Assembly: GCA_024305405.1 (NCBI GenBank)
Contig: JAKNDB010000070.1
Span: 814,001-878,000, forward strand
DNA from: Dirofilaria immitis
Lineage: Eukaryota; Nematoda; Chromadorea; Rhabditida; Onchocercidae
Direction of reading: 5' to 3'
Length of the DNA: 64,000 nt
Below are positions 37,988 to 49,412 of the stretch, piece after piece (position 1 is the first letter of the stretch; each line of letters starts with the position of its first letter). The notes beneath the pieces are model-generated. The model was not told where the DNA came from. It did not search any database and worked only from the letters and a program-made list of their open reading frames with translations. The translations under genes and the position numbers were made by a program.

Positions 37988-38663
37988 TAATTGAACTATT
38001 GATTGATATTATGAAATTCTTATGCTTCAATAGATGATCATCAAATAAAATGTTGAAGGTCGTGTACTAAGAGTATTTTTCGTACTGTTATTATCGACTG
38101 ACCATTGACCGATGATAAATCAATCATTGCTTTACTTTAAACTACAAAAGAGAAGATAGGATAATCTAATTCTTATCTTTTCACTTATCTTTCAGCAAGC
38201 ACATAACGATAGACCAATTGATAATGTTACTGTTTTGTTAAAAGCAAAATATCATAGTGAACCAATTCACGATATATACTTCTATTAAAACAAATTATCG
38301 TATGAAGATGTTATTAAAAAGCTACTAGCTAATTAATTTCTGCATGATTTATTGATTATTAAATTTAAAACTCTATTATCATTGATTTGCATAGCTTACT
38401 CATTATTAAATTCTAAAAATCAGTCGAGATTGATTTACGTAAATTTATCTAAATCTATACGTAATACAGTTTCACGCAATTCCTCTTTAAATAATAATAC
38501 AAATAAAAAAACTTTGAAATCACAAAAGCATATATACCTATATGCTAAGCAAACAATTCTAAAATCATTCATGATATATATATACCATACATCGAAAATA
38601 AATGACTCTGATACATTAACATTACGCATATTAAAACGTGCAAAAAAAATGTTTGACAGTTAT

Positions 38664-39116
38664 GCCTATGCTTCAGACGTGCATATCGTTAGGATAGTTT
38701 CACAGTAGTACCAGTACATCAAACGTGCATATCGTTAGGATAGTTTCACAATAGTACCAGTACATCAAACGTGCATATCGTTAAGATAGTTTCACAATAG
38801 TGCCTATGCTTCAGACGTGCATATCGTTAGGATAGTTTCACAATAGTACCAGTACATCAAACGTGCATATCGTTAAGATAGTTTCACAATAGTGCCTATG
38901 CTTCAGACGTGCATATCGTTAGGATAGTTTCACAATAGTGCCTAAGCTTCAGACGTGCATATCGTTAGGATAGTTTCACAATAGTGCCTATGCTTCAGAC
39001 GTGCATATCGTTAGGATAGTTTCACAATAGTACCAGTACATCAAACGTGCATATCGTTAGGAGAGTTTCACAATAGTACCAGTACATGAAACGTGCATAT
39101 CGTTAGGATAGTTTCA
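38664..39116 (+). repeat. 46-bp minisatellite, ten copies, two unit types
   Basis: Ten copies of a core ACGTGCATATCGTTAGGATA followed by GTTTCACAATAGT occur at exact 46-base spacing (first core at 38677, last at 39091). The variable 13 bases are either GCCTATGCTTCAG (type A) or ACCAGTACATCAA (type B). Their order upstream to downstream is A B B A B A A A B B, with minor point variants. The array is much richer in G/C than its surroundings. Confidence 0.95.
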
Positions 39117-40099
39117 ATAGACATTTATAAATAAACGTTTATGTAAGATAGGAAAATGAAAGAATGAAATATTTGCAAATAAACGTCGATAAAAATTCCA
39201 TTCCCTTTGTGTGCATTAACAAACTAAACTGATTGCCAAATTTTGTACAGTGTGTGAAAAAGTGTAAAGTTTTTCATCTTTCGAAATAGCCAATTAAGAT
39301 ATGCTCAGATGGATGATAGTATGACGATCCCATCATTATCTTCTTTATGTTTCATAAAAGCATCCAAACATCTAATATGAATGTTAAGATGCTGGGACTT
39401 TTCCATTTGTCCAAACGAACAATTATTATCTGTTTATTTTATCTATTCATTTGTGTGATCCATGTTTGCATAAGTAGTTTTAAGCAGATCAAATCTTTTC
39501 AAATCATATGCCTTCTAGTATTTTGATGTGTTAGACTTCGATCGAACATCTTGATATCTTAAATTCCAATCTTCCAATATTTCTATATGTCAAATTTCTA
39601 ATCTTTTAACATCTTGATGATATATCATATTCCGACCTGCTAATATTTCGATATATTAGAGATATTGATTCCCAGTTTAGTGGCATCTTTAACAATATTT
39701 GGATTAACGTACTATCATATATACTATGAATAAATGGAAAATATGCTTGTTTTTTTTGAATTGGAAGAATGTCGATTAGATGAATGAAGAGAAAGTTCAA
39801 GATAATAAAAAATTTTGAAATTGAAAGGAAAGAAGGATAAGAGAGAAAGTGATGATACAGTATAATAAAGCGATAAATAAAAGTGGAGAAAAAGAAATTG
39901 CTACTTTAAATGATGATAGTAATGATGAAACACACATACGATCTAATCATATAAGTTAGAAAGTAAATGAAATTGAAAAAAGTAATGAAATAGCATATAA
40001 ACTAGTTTTTTTTTTTTTTTTTTTATTGAGCAGAAAAAGTGATCATGATCAGAAGAAAAAAGTGACATATGACATAGGGGTCATGTAATGTAAAATACT

Positions 40100-40455
40100 C
40101 TTGAGTATTCATAGAACTTTCATTTTATTCGGCAATCTTTCAACAGATATCTTTATTAATACTTTGATATCTTTGATTGATCAAAGTAAAATTTAGCATT
40201 TGAAAAGATATACTCTTTACTCTTGACTATTCATAGAACTTTCATTTTATTCGGTAATCTTTCAACAGATATCTTTATTAATACTTTGATATCTTTGATT
40301 GATCAAAGTAAAAATTTAGCATTTGAAAAGATATACTCTTTACTCTTGACTATTCATAGAACTTTCATTTTATTCGGTAATCTTGCAACAGATATCTTTA
40401 TTAATACTTTGATATCTTTGATGTGATCAAAGTAAAAATTTAACATTTGAATAAT
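40100..40455 (+). repeat. 122-bp tandem repeat, three copies
   Basis: Copies start near 40106, 40228 and 40351 (122-123 bases apart) and are nearly identical. Each contains the short palindrome CTTTGAT-TG-ATCAAAG; in the third copy the spacer is GTG. The high identity implies recent duplication. Confidence 0.9.
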
Positions 40456-42778
40456 ATATATAAGATATTAATTTGGATTAAATATTTTTAGCTAAAAAAG
40501 GGAGAAAAATAAAAAGAAATGAAAAATGTTATAAAAAGTGTCATAAAATTTTTGAAAATTTCTTTTAAATTTTTAAATTTAAATAAATAAAATTTACTAA
40601 ATGTATGTATAATTTTTTTCTTCTTACCACTACAAAACTTAGCAATACATCGTTAGAAAACTTTTTTTTTTCAATGTTTATATTTGATTTTCTAATTATA
40701 TGTAAATGAATGTTAAAAATAATGATCGTCTATGATAAAATTTATTTACTTTTGAAAAGTTATAATTTGTGCTAGACTTTCTAGATGTATTGATAATGAA
40801 TGTATGTATTTTCATGCAAATTTTTCTCTTCAAATTCCAATCTCATTTCAATGTCATTGTTATCTACGAAATGCGAATGATATCGCAATGAATTATGTAA
40901 TAAATTTGAACGAAAGCATGACGCAATGATAAACGATAAGTTTGAAAAATTTTATTAAACCAGCTGTGAAATATGTTAGAATTAGCCAATATGATGTCTA
41001 TCAATTGCAATTATGATGATACTGGAACTGTTATCATCTATTAAATAATGTTGGTAGTTTTTATCTTTTTTTTCTTTTCAACCAAAGAAAAAGTTAATAA
41101 CTATTTTTTTTTTTGGTAATAACACACCTTTCTATTTAATTTCTAACTTTAAATTTGTTTCTCTTTTAATCAAATATTTTTTATTAAAAAATAATATTTA
41201 TTTTATATCAAATGCAATACATGATAATTTGATATATATGTAATATATGTATATATTCAAAGCTATATGATAATGTTTGATAAGACAAAAAAAATTTTCA
41301 ATTTAATAATAATATTTCTAAATATATTAACAAGCTATATTATTTTATGCAATTTGTTATCTTTTATCAGTGAGAATAAAAGGCTATCAAATTAATAGAA
41401 GCTATCGATTAATTCTTACATTTAATAAAAAAGATAATATTTTCTTTTTATTTAAGTAAAAAAATTACATATAATTTTTTTGTTATGAAATTTTTTTGCA
41501 ATAATTCCTTTTATTACATAAATTATTTGATAAATTGATAATGAAAATTGATTAAATTATTACTAATCAATACAATACTTCTATTAAAATCATTATACTT
41601 TAGCAATTTCAAAATCCTTTAATTTTTGATAAATATAAGTTTGAATTTTAATTATAAACTGTTTAGGATAAAAGGTATGAGAGAAATTTATGATAAAAAT
41701 TATAGAAACTTTATGCTTAATACATTCTTCCTTTTTTTTTCCCCATTGTATTGTTAGATTCTTTTAGAAAAGTATTCAAATAAACTAAATGAAATTGAAT
41801 AAATGGCATAGTCTTGATACTTTTTCGTTTTATTTTTCTTTTATAAAAATTCTAAAAAAAGAAATAAAATACTTTTAAAAAGTATTTGTATTCGTTCGTT
41901 CACCATAACATATATAATTACGTATTTTTGATTAGAAATGAAAATCATATTCATTTTAATTTTACTAACATATATATATATATAGATTAAGGATTTTCTA
42001 AAATTCTTCATATTTTCTTTTTTCTTTTATTAAAAATATTTTATTTATTAAAATGTTTCAATAAATAAATTTAATTGCGAAATATTATTTTTATAAATTC
42101 AAATTTCATTTCATTCCTTAAAAATTTCGTCTATTAAATTATTTGAAATAAAACTAAATAACTTCTAAGTCAAATATTATAAATAATATTGAAACTAAGT
42201 AAAATTTAATGTCAAAACTTTTTTTGCTTTTGATAAAAGGTTAAGACCACATTCATATGTAGAAAGCTTTTCACTATCTGGCTTACTTTATAGCAAGAAA
42301 CATAGGTAAAAAGATTTCTGCGTTGTAAAATATTTGCATCATTTATTTTCTGAAATTTATTTTAATAACTTACGATATAAATTTTGTTGTATAATTTTGA
42401 AAATTTGCAAAATTTTTCAATGAATGATGAAAAGAATATATATATCTTACAATTTAATAATTTTAACATAAATTTGATTAATTCACACAAATGATAATAT
42501 TATGTATTATATGCCATGAATTTTAATAGCCATAATCATTATGCTATCATGAAACTTTCTTTTTTTTTATCATTTCAAATTTATTTAAAATACTAATTTT
42601 AACAATGCTAAATATTTTTATTCGATAAATTTTCAAATTACTAATTTTTATCAAAAAATTATTTTTTATTGTCATTTTTATGAAAAATACTAAATCGAAA
42701 TAAATAAATAAATACAATTGGCAAATTTTAATTGACGGCAAAAAGAAAAAAAAATGAAAGCAATTTTTAATCCATAAA

Positions 42779-42925
42779 AAGCATTAAAAATCCGTAAAAC
42801 TGATTAAATATTAATCTCGTAATTTGTCAGCCTCGGTAATTATATTAACAAGCATTAAAAATCCGCAAAACTGATTAAATATTAATCTCGTGATTTATCA
42901 ATTCCGATAATTCATATTAACAAAT
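42779..42925 (+). repeat. Direct duplication, 71-bp unit, two copies
   Basis: GCATTAAAAATCCG ... ACTGATTAAATATTAATCT occurs from 42781 and again from 42852 with a few substitutions and the same order of motifs to the end. Confidence 0.85.
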
Positions 42926-43664
42926 ATAATTAACGTCATTGCTTTATTAATACTCTCGCTGATCAAACGACAAACAAAACTAAAAATGAAAAAAAAAAGT
43001 GGAACAATAAAAATTAAAAAGATTGAAAATGAAAAAATTTCAACTATACAAAATATATAGGAAATGAAAATGAAATGATTTCGTATTATTTAATAACAAA
43101 AATTTTTATTATAATAGTTAGGTATAGCAATATTGATTGATTTTTTTCTAGCAAAATTTCGAGATGGATTAAAAACAAAGCTAATTTAGTAATAAAATAA
43201 ATGAAAATTTCTTATCAATTTTTCCTCTAATTTTTTTGCATCAAAAAAGTAAAAAAAAATTAGTAATTTCAGCATGCGAAAATACTGTAAAATAATGTTT
43301 TGAAGATAAGTGTTATTAATAATTTTTGATAAAAATTTCGCTCATTTCTCATATAACTGCTATCAAACAACAATAAATAAACCATTCTAATGATTAAATG
43401 ATGTTGTAAACAAATGAGACAAATAAATAAATAATGATAATAATATTGATCTTATCAATCTTTTCTTTTGAATTTTTAGTTTAAAGGAAAAGAAAAGTTT
43501 TTTTTGACAAAAAAGATTTATGTTTAACATACTGATAGTTTTTTTTTCATTCATCTTATAAATCAACAATTTTAGCAATTTGTGTTTTCCATAATTTTTC
43601 AATTAAAAAGATAATGAATGAACGGTCATTTAATTTAAGTTATATGATCGCGTATAATGATGCA

Positions 43665-43800
43665 AAAGTCATTATCATAATCATTTAAAGACCAAAAGTC
43701 ATAATCACAAATTCATAATCACAATCATTTGGAGAGGACTAAAAGTTATAATCATAATCATTTGAAGAGCAGAAGTTATAATCATAGACTAATCATTCGA
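43665..43800 (+). repeat. Degenerate tandem motif AAAAGTCATAATCATAATC
   Basis: Four imperfect copies of a motif of the form AAAGTYATAATCAYAATC, most followed by ATTTRRAGA, at uneven spacing. Confidence 0.6.
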
Positions 43801-45587
43801 TTAATTGCACAAAATTATTAATCATCTCGATATTCAAAATTTTTTTTTAATTCGATTAACTTGGTATCAAAAAAAAAAAGAAAAATAATAATGAATTATT
43901 AATAATTTTTATTTCTACAATCATTGATAAATCTTTCTCATTTTCTTCCAATTTCTTCACATAGTAAATAATCTTGAAAGCCAAGTCTAGGCTAAATATT
44001 CTCTACATCAGCCATAATCCATTATTCAATCAATCATTATCATATGAAATATGACGAATGTAAGTAGAAAATAATAAACTTTATTATGATAAATATAATT
44101 CAACGACATGAAAATATTTGTTGATTGATTTGAAAGATATTAGTTGAAAAATTTTGATATTTTTGAAAATTTCAATTCTCTCTTTCATCCATCATTACTC
44201 TCAATTTGTCTTAATTTCAATTTAATTTAATAAATAAGTAAAATTGTAATAAATATAAATTTAATTTATTTATTAATTAATCAAATTTTGTGCAACAATA
44301 AATTTAATAAAAAGAATTAAAAATTTATCAAAATAAATATGCATCGCATTCGTATCATTCATTAAATTATCAAATACATCATCAATCTTCTTCAACTAAT
44401 ATATTTAATAATTAAAAATTGATTTTTCTTAAGAAAAAAAATTAAGTTAGATTATCCTTATACTTCTACCAAAATTTCTTAATCATTGAATAAATAAAGC
44501 GAATAAAGTAAATATTAATGTTGTCTTTTTTTTTTTTTAACAATTTCAAATATAAAAATTATTTACTGACTTTTTGGAATTAAATGATGAACAAAAAATT
44601 AAACTATTCGTAAAATTATCAATGATAAATGAAAATCATAGCAAATTCTATCACTAAGAACAATTATCAGTGATTAAATTTTTGTGATTTATAATGACGA
44701 AAAGCAAAAGTTTTAATCCGAACGTAAACGAATTTTATTCGTTTTGATAAACTTCAGATTAATCTATTCGTTAAAAACAATTTGAGATTCTGATTCCAAC
44801 AAAGCATATTCGCAATATCGTTCAATTTTTTTTATTCAAACAATTCATTATGGATAACAATTTTTAGCCTTCAAATATTGAAGCTAACAATCGAAAGTAA
44901 AATAGGTAAATATGTAACAATATTGAGTATTATTTAAGTAGCAATATAAAGGTCAAATGACAAAGATTAATTCAATGATTAAGAAAAATATTTTTTTTTC
45001 AATCATATCATTCTAATTTTATTGCTGAAATAAAAAAGAAAAAATTATTCATCAGTTAGTAGATAAGAAGGATATTTTTTTTTTTTTCATTCGTATTATT
45101 AAAATAGGGAAATTATAATTTATATTTTTATTAAATAAATTTCTAAGTTAAAATATCAATTAATCATTTATTTTAAATTTAATTAATTAATTAATATAAT
45201 TTCAATTTATTATGCGATTTATCTTAAATATTTTTTGCTTTGTTCTACGATCTTCGAATTATAATTGGTTTGTTTTTTAAAAGTGAAACTTAATAACATT
45301 GTAATTAATTTTAAATGAGAAATGAAATTGTAAATTTTGCATTTCATCATTTCATCCATTCGGTATTTCAGTTAATAATTAAAAATTATAAATAACAAAT
45401 ATGGATTTTTCAAAAAAAAAAAAGACGGTGTATATTTTTGTGTAGAAGCATACATTACAAAACAATTTGATTGCATCATTTAAATCCAGTGGATACTATT
45501 CAAATTCAACAAAGCATAACGATGAAATAGATGAAATTAATGGAAAAGGACAGATAATGATGATAATGATAACGACAACGATGATAA

Positions 45588-45594
45588 CGACAAC

Positions 45595-45660
<66 letters not shown>

Positions 45661-45861
45661 AATAATAATAATAATAATAATGATGAATGGTAGTAGAGAG
45701 ATGAAATGATGATAGTACAGAGATGAAATAATAATAATGATGATGATGATAATGATATTGATGATAATAATGATGTTGATGATGATGATGATGATGATTA
45801 TTATTGTTATTGTTATCGTTATTGTTTTTGTTGTTGTTGATGATGATGATGATGATGATGA
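45588..45861. repeat. ATG/GAT microsatellite cluster upstream of the ShKT gene
   Basis: A perfect ATG run at about 45595-45658 passes into AAT units, and after 60 bases a second GAT-rich, GTT-containing block runs to about 45861. Long open frames here are repeat artefacts (poly-Met, poly-Ile). Confidence 0.9.
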
Positions 45862-46105
45862 TAGGTTAGTCAATTCAATAACAGTTTGCCTATCCGTTCA
45901 ATTCAACAAAATTCCTTCGACAATTTTAGTCGGACAACATTATTTAAGTGCTGTACTCCTCCTCTTCCCTCGCCTCTCCTCCCATTTAACAACAGCACTG
46001 ACCATTCAATTTGGTCATTCTTAATTTTGTCAACATTCTAAGAAGCATCACTTCCTCATTCTTACTACATTCATCGACTAAAAATATTATCACTCGCTAA
46101 TGCAT

Positions 46106-46106
46106 T

Positions 46107-46160
<54 letters not shown>
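46106..46160. repeat. ATC microsatellite, about 18 units
   Basis: A perfect ATC repeat about 95 bases upstream of the ShKT start codon, of complementary sense to the ATG tract at 45595. Confidence 0.95.
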
Positions 46161-46161
<1 letters not shown>

Positions 46162-46240
46162 CCATTAATTATCATTATCATCATTAGTCATTAATCATTA
46201 ATTAATTTTGTAAAAATTAATAAATATAACTGAATAATAA

Positions 46241-46252
46241 TATTTATAGGAA
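46241..46252 (+). promoter_or_regulatory. Probable spliced-leader acceptor of the ShKT gene
   Basis: TATTTATAG ends at 46249, three bases before ATG 46253. An AG acceptor this close to a start codon, with no upstream exon in evidence, is the usual picture for trans-splicing in nematodes. Confidence 0.5.
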
Positions 46253-46461
46253 ATGCGTTATCTATTACATAATCGCTTATTACTTTTACTATTATTTATT
46301 ATCATTTCCATAATTAATGCTCAACAAAAAGTTCAAAATTTTTGTGCCGATAAATCATTGTATTGTAAACGACGAAGTCATTTATGTCAAAATTATGCAT
46401 TACATAATGTTATGCAATCATTATGCCAGAAGTAAGTTTAATTAATCATTGATAAATATTG

Positions 46462-46518
<57 letters not shown>

Positions 46519-47932
46519 GTGTTATATATTTGAATATAATAATTATATATTTACTTCATCTATCTAATTGTATTGTATTATTTAAAAACTATTAAGCAAT
46601 TATTTCAAATTTTATATAAATAAAGGAAAAGTTAATTATTTTCTTTTATTTTTATTTTTTTATTCATCAAATAATTTCTAATTCATAAATTGGAATAATT
46701 TCAAAAGAAAATTAATAGTATGTTTGTTTGAAATTTATTTCCATCTTTCATTAGAACATGTAATCTATGTGATGATGATAATGGAAAAGAAGAGATCGTA
46801 ATAGAACAGGATGCAAATGAAAAGGAACCTAATTTAGGTTTGTTCTATTACTATTAAAAAATGACTACGAAATTTGAGTAATTTATTAATTCCTTATATT
46901 ACTAATATAATTAATATTAATTGCAAAACTGAACTGATAGCTACGAGATAAGATAATTCATGCAGAAAATGTAGCTACAAAAGATTTGTACTGATAATAA
47001 GTTGAAAATTTAAATTATTTGTTAAGAATTAATTCAGAAGTTGTGGATATTGAAGAAGAGGATGAAGATGCGGATAATATCGACTATTCTGAATCAGAAA
47101 CAAATATTGATCAGGGAGATGAGGAAGAAGTTACGGATAAAATTCCAGCAACAGAAGATACGGATGAAGCTTCAACAATAGAAGTTACGGATGAAGTTCC
47201 AACAACATTATCATCAACTATCATATATTCTGTAATAAAGAAAGAAAACAAGTTATATGCACAGATTTGTCAGAAGATTGTGAAGGTATCTCGAATTTAA
47301 CAAATATCCTAAAATATATATATATATATATACATGCAAGTAGAGTTGTATAAAATATTCCAATTAATTCTATCATATTCCTAAAATGATAGCTATCATA
47401 TTTGATGAAAATTTATGAAAGCAATCAATTTTTAGGCAAACGATATTTATGCAATGAAAAAACTTATGCATACCTAATGAGTAAACAATGTCCAAAAACA
47501 TGTGGTATATGCCAACCAAGTTTGTTTTAATCAATTTTTCTCGAAATTAATGAACTTTAAATTGTTGAAAGTATGAAGTTATATTCTATCAAAAGTTGTT
47601 GTAAATTATGATTCATTTTTAACTTAAAAAGTGTGAATAGCTTAAGATTAACAGGAATCAATCAATTTCTATATTAGTATGAAAATTTATTTGAAAATGT
47701 TGAACCCTTCGTCAATCTCAATTAGTAATTCATTGGAAATTCTCAGAAATTTTTGAAACTCTTTTAAATATTCATATCATTTGGCTCCAATTGACGTTTA
47801 TAATTTGCAGATCATCGACCGGATGACGAGTGTCGAGATACAGCGTCGAATTGCAACGAATCATTATGCAACCGTCAAAGTTATCAACAACTTATGCGAA
47901 AAATTTGCAGGAAAACCTGTTCATTGTGCTAG
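46253..47932 (+). CDS. Secreted protein with three ShKT domains
   Basis: Small extracellular Cys-rich protein; its binding partner is unknown. Exons: 46253-46431, 46755-46837, 47038-47285, 47436-47519, 47811-47932, all in phase once one base is allowed for in exon 3, giving 238 residues. A signal peptide with a Leu/Ile core covers residues 1-23 (ending INA). ShKT domain 1 has Cys 31, 38, 45, 58, 62, 65; domain 2 Cys 162, 169, 176, 189, 193, 196; domain 3 Cys 206, 213, 218, 231, 235, 238. Between domains 1 and 2 lies an acidic Glu/Asp/Thr linker with repeated EVTDE-like motifs. Domain 3 ends at the stop. If the donor at 47520 is skipped, translation stops at TAA 47528-47530 and gives a two-domain form. 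The ShKT fold occurs in many non-toxic nematode secreted proteins, often next to enzyme domains; here no enzyme domain is present. The A-run at 47245-47248 appears one base short. Confidence 0.88.
46459..46522. repeat. TA then TG/TATG microsatellite in intron 1 of the ShKT gene
   Basis: About ten TA units pass into TG and TGTATG units. It lies just downstream of the first exon of the ShKT gene. Confidence 0.9.
47245..47248 (+). other. Frame break in the ShKT gene
   Basis: Exon 47038-47285 is 248 bases where phases require 249. Upstream the frame is the acidic linker; downstream only another frame carries the conserved domain-2 Cys pair (TDLSED between the two). A missing A in the run at 47245-47248 would reconcile them. 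Confidence 0.75.
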
Positions 47933-49412
47933 TTGGATAATTTAAAAAGTTTAGAAATTTAATAATCTCCAAATACAAGAAATTGAAAGCCGAAAATTCC
48001 AAAACTTTGACTTTCAAAAAAACTCAACTTCTGACACCAATTGTGCCTTATTTTGCGCAAAGAAACATGCATAAATCTCGAGAACGAATAACTGGTCATT
48101 TCATTTGTTTAATTTTCGATTAACAGCAAACACATTCGACCCTATCCACTCTCTCTCATTTAAAATTTTATAAAGCAAAACATTTAAACACTAAATTTCA
48201 ACATCCAAAAATTGGCTATAAAATATCTCCTAAACGGTATTGTTTCTAACTAAATTCAAATTATTTAGAATGAATTTTTATGCTAAGGAAGCATATTGAA
48301 ACAACAAAAGAAAATATGGTGCATAAATCAGTTCACACAAAAACTGGTAAATAATCAATACTGAATTTCATGACTTTCACAGAAATTTAAAAAATCCATA
48401 TCTTAATTGATTAATATAAGCAGCAACCATAAAGGAAGATGCTATTGTTTCTTCATCATACGTAGAAACAATATCATTATCAAGTTTTCAGTTTCAAACA
48501 AAAGATCAAGAATTCTAAATATTACTCGCGAACTCTGAGATTAATATATCTCCCTTTACTTGCCTTTCTTTACTTAATACAATATTTGTAGAATGGATAA
48601 TTGGCCTCACTTTGTATTATTGTCATCCTAATGAACAGCTCATAAAACACCTTTGAATACTATTCTTCTATTAATCTGAAAAATTGAGATTTTATCTGAA
48701 AAAAAAACTGACATAAGGTACTACACATACGAGACATACATGGGTAGCAAATGATGAATTAACAAATAAACAAAATAAAAATGAAAGAATAAATGACGGA
48801 TTAACACAGAATATATTTAAATTTCAAGGAAAGTTTAAAAAGGCCAAAAGTCATTCATTAAATATAACAGCTTACATTTCATGAAGGATATGTGGCAGTA
48901 CAAGTTTTTGCTATTCTTTAGCAAACCGAAACCATTTTTCTTCAAAATCATTTCTAATTTTTAAACAATGAAAGAAGCAGCTCAACGATCATATGAGTAA
49001 AACGGAATAACTTCTGAATAGACTGTAATTCCTTTACGAAAAAAAGATACAATAATCAAAGCTATTGGGCAAATTGAAATACCTAGAGGTAGGAAAGACT
49101 TCGTATTTTTAAATTCTAGGAGATTCAGAATCTCATCAAGTAGAAGCATTATCCTGAAATTATGACCAAGGAAATTTTTAAGTTGAACTTTTCAAGAACG
49201 AAAACCCTGAGGCACAAACTATTTATCAAATACTTATATATTACTAGTAAAACAATAGAATCAAAGGATATATTAAAACATTCCTCAAAAATAAACTAAT
49301 CGCAAAAAAATTTTGCAGACAATAGTTGTTAACTTTTGGACGGCAGTGTTGTAAAACGAAGAATGCAGATTACTATGATTACTGCGATGTTTCTTCTTTT
49401 TTGATTCCGATT
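47933..49412. other. Gene-free interval between convergent ShKT and Ig genes
   Basis: It holds the two 3' untranslated regions. No further coding segment, repeat array or RNA gene is recognised. Confidence 0.6.

Larger units (their letters stand above)
34238..46252. other. 12-kb gene-free, repeat-rich intergenic region
   Basis: No protein gene can be supported. It holds a palindrome and MITE-like element, a 46-bp minisatellite, a 122-bp tandem repeat, a 71-bp duplication, imperfect 40-odd-base repeats near 43670-43800, and ATG/ATC microsatellites just before the ShKT gene. The open frame at 38352-38708 runs into the minisatellite and has no recognisable domain. Confidence 0.6.

Noticed and set aside
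38352..38708. 118-codon frame on the + strand ending in the minisatellite
   Set aside because: Its residues follow AT-rich base composition, there is no domain, and its end is repeat sequence. A hydrophobic start alone is weak evidence.
45467..46024. Poly-Met and poly-Ile frames on both strands
   Set aside because: Trinucleotide repeats read in frame.
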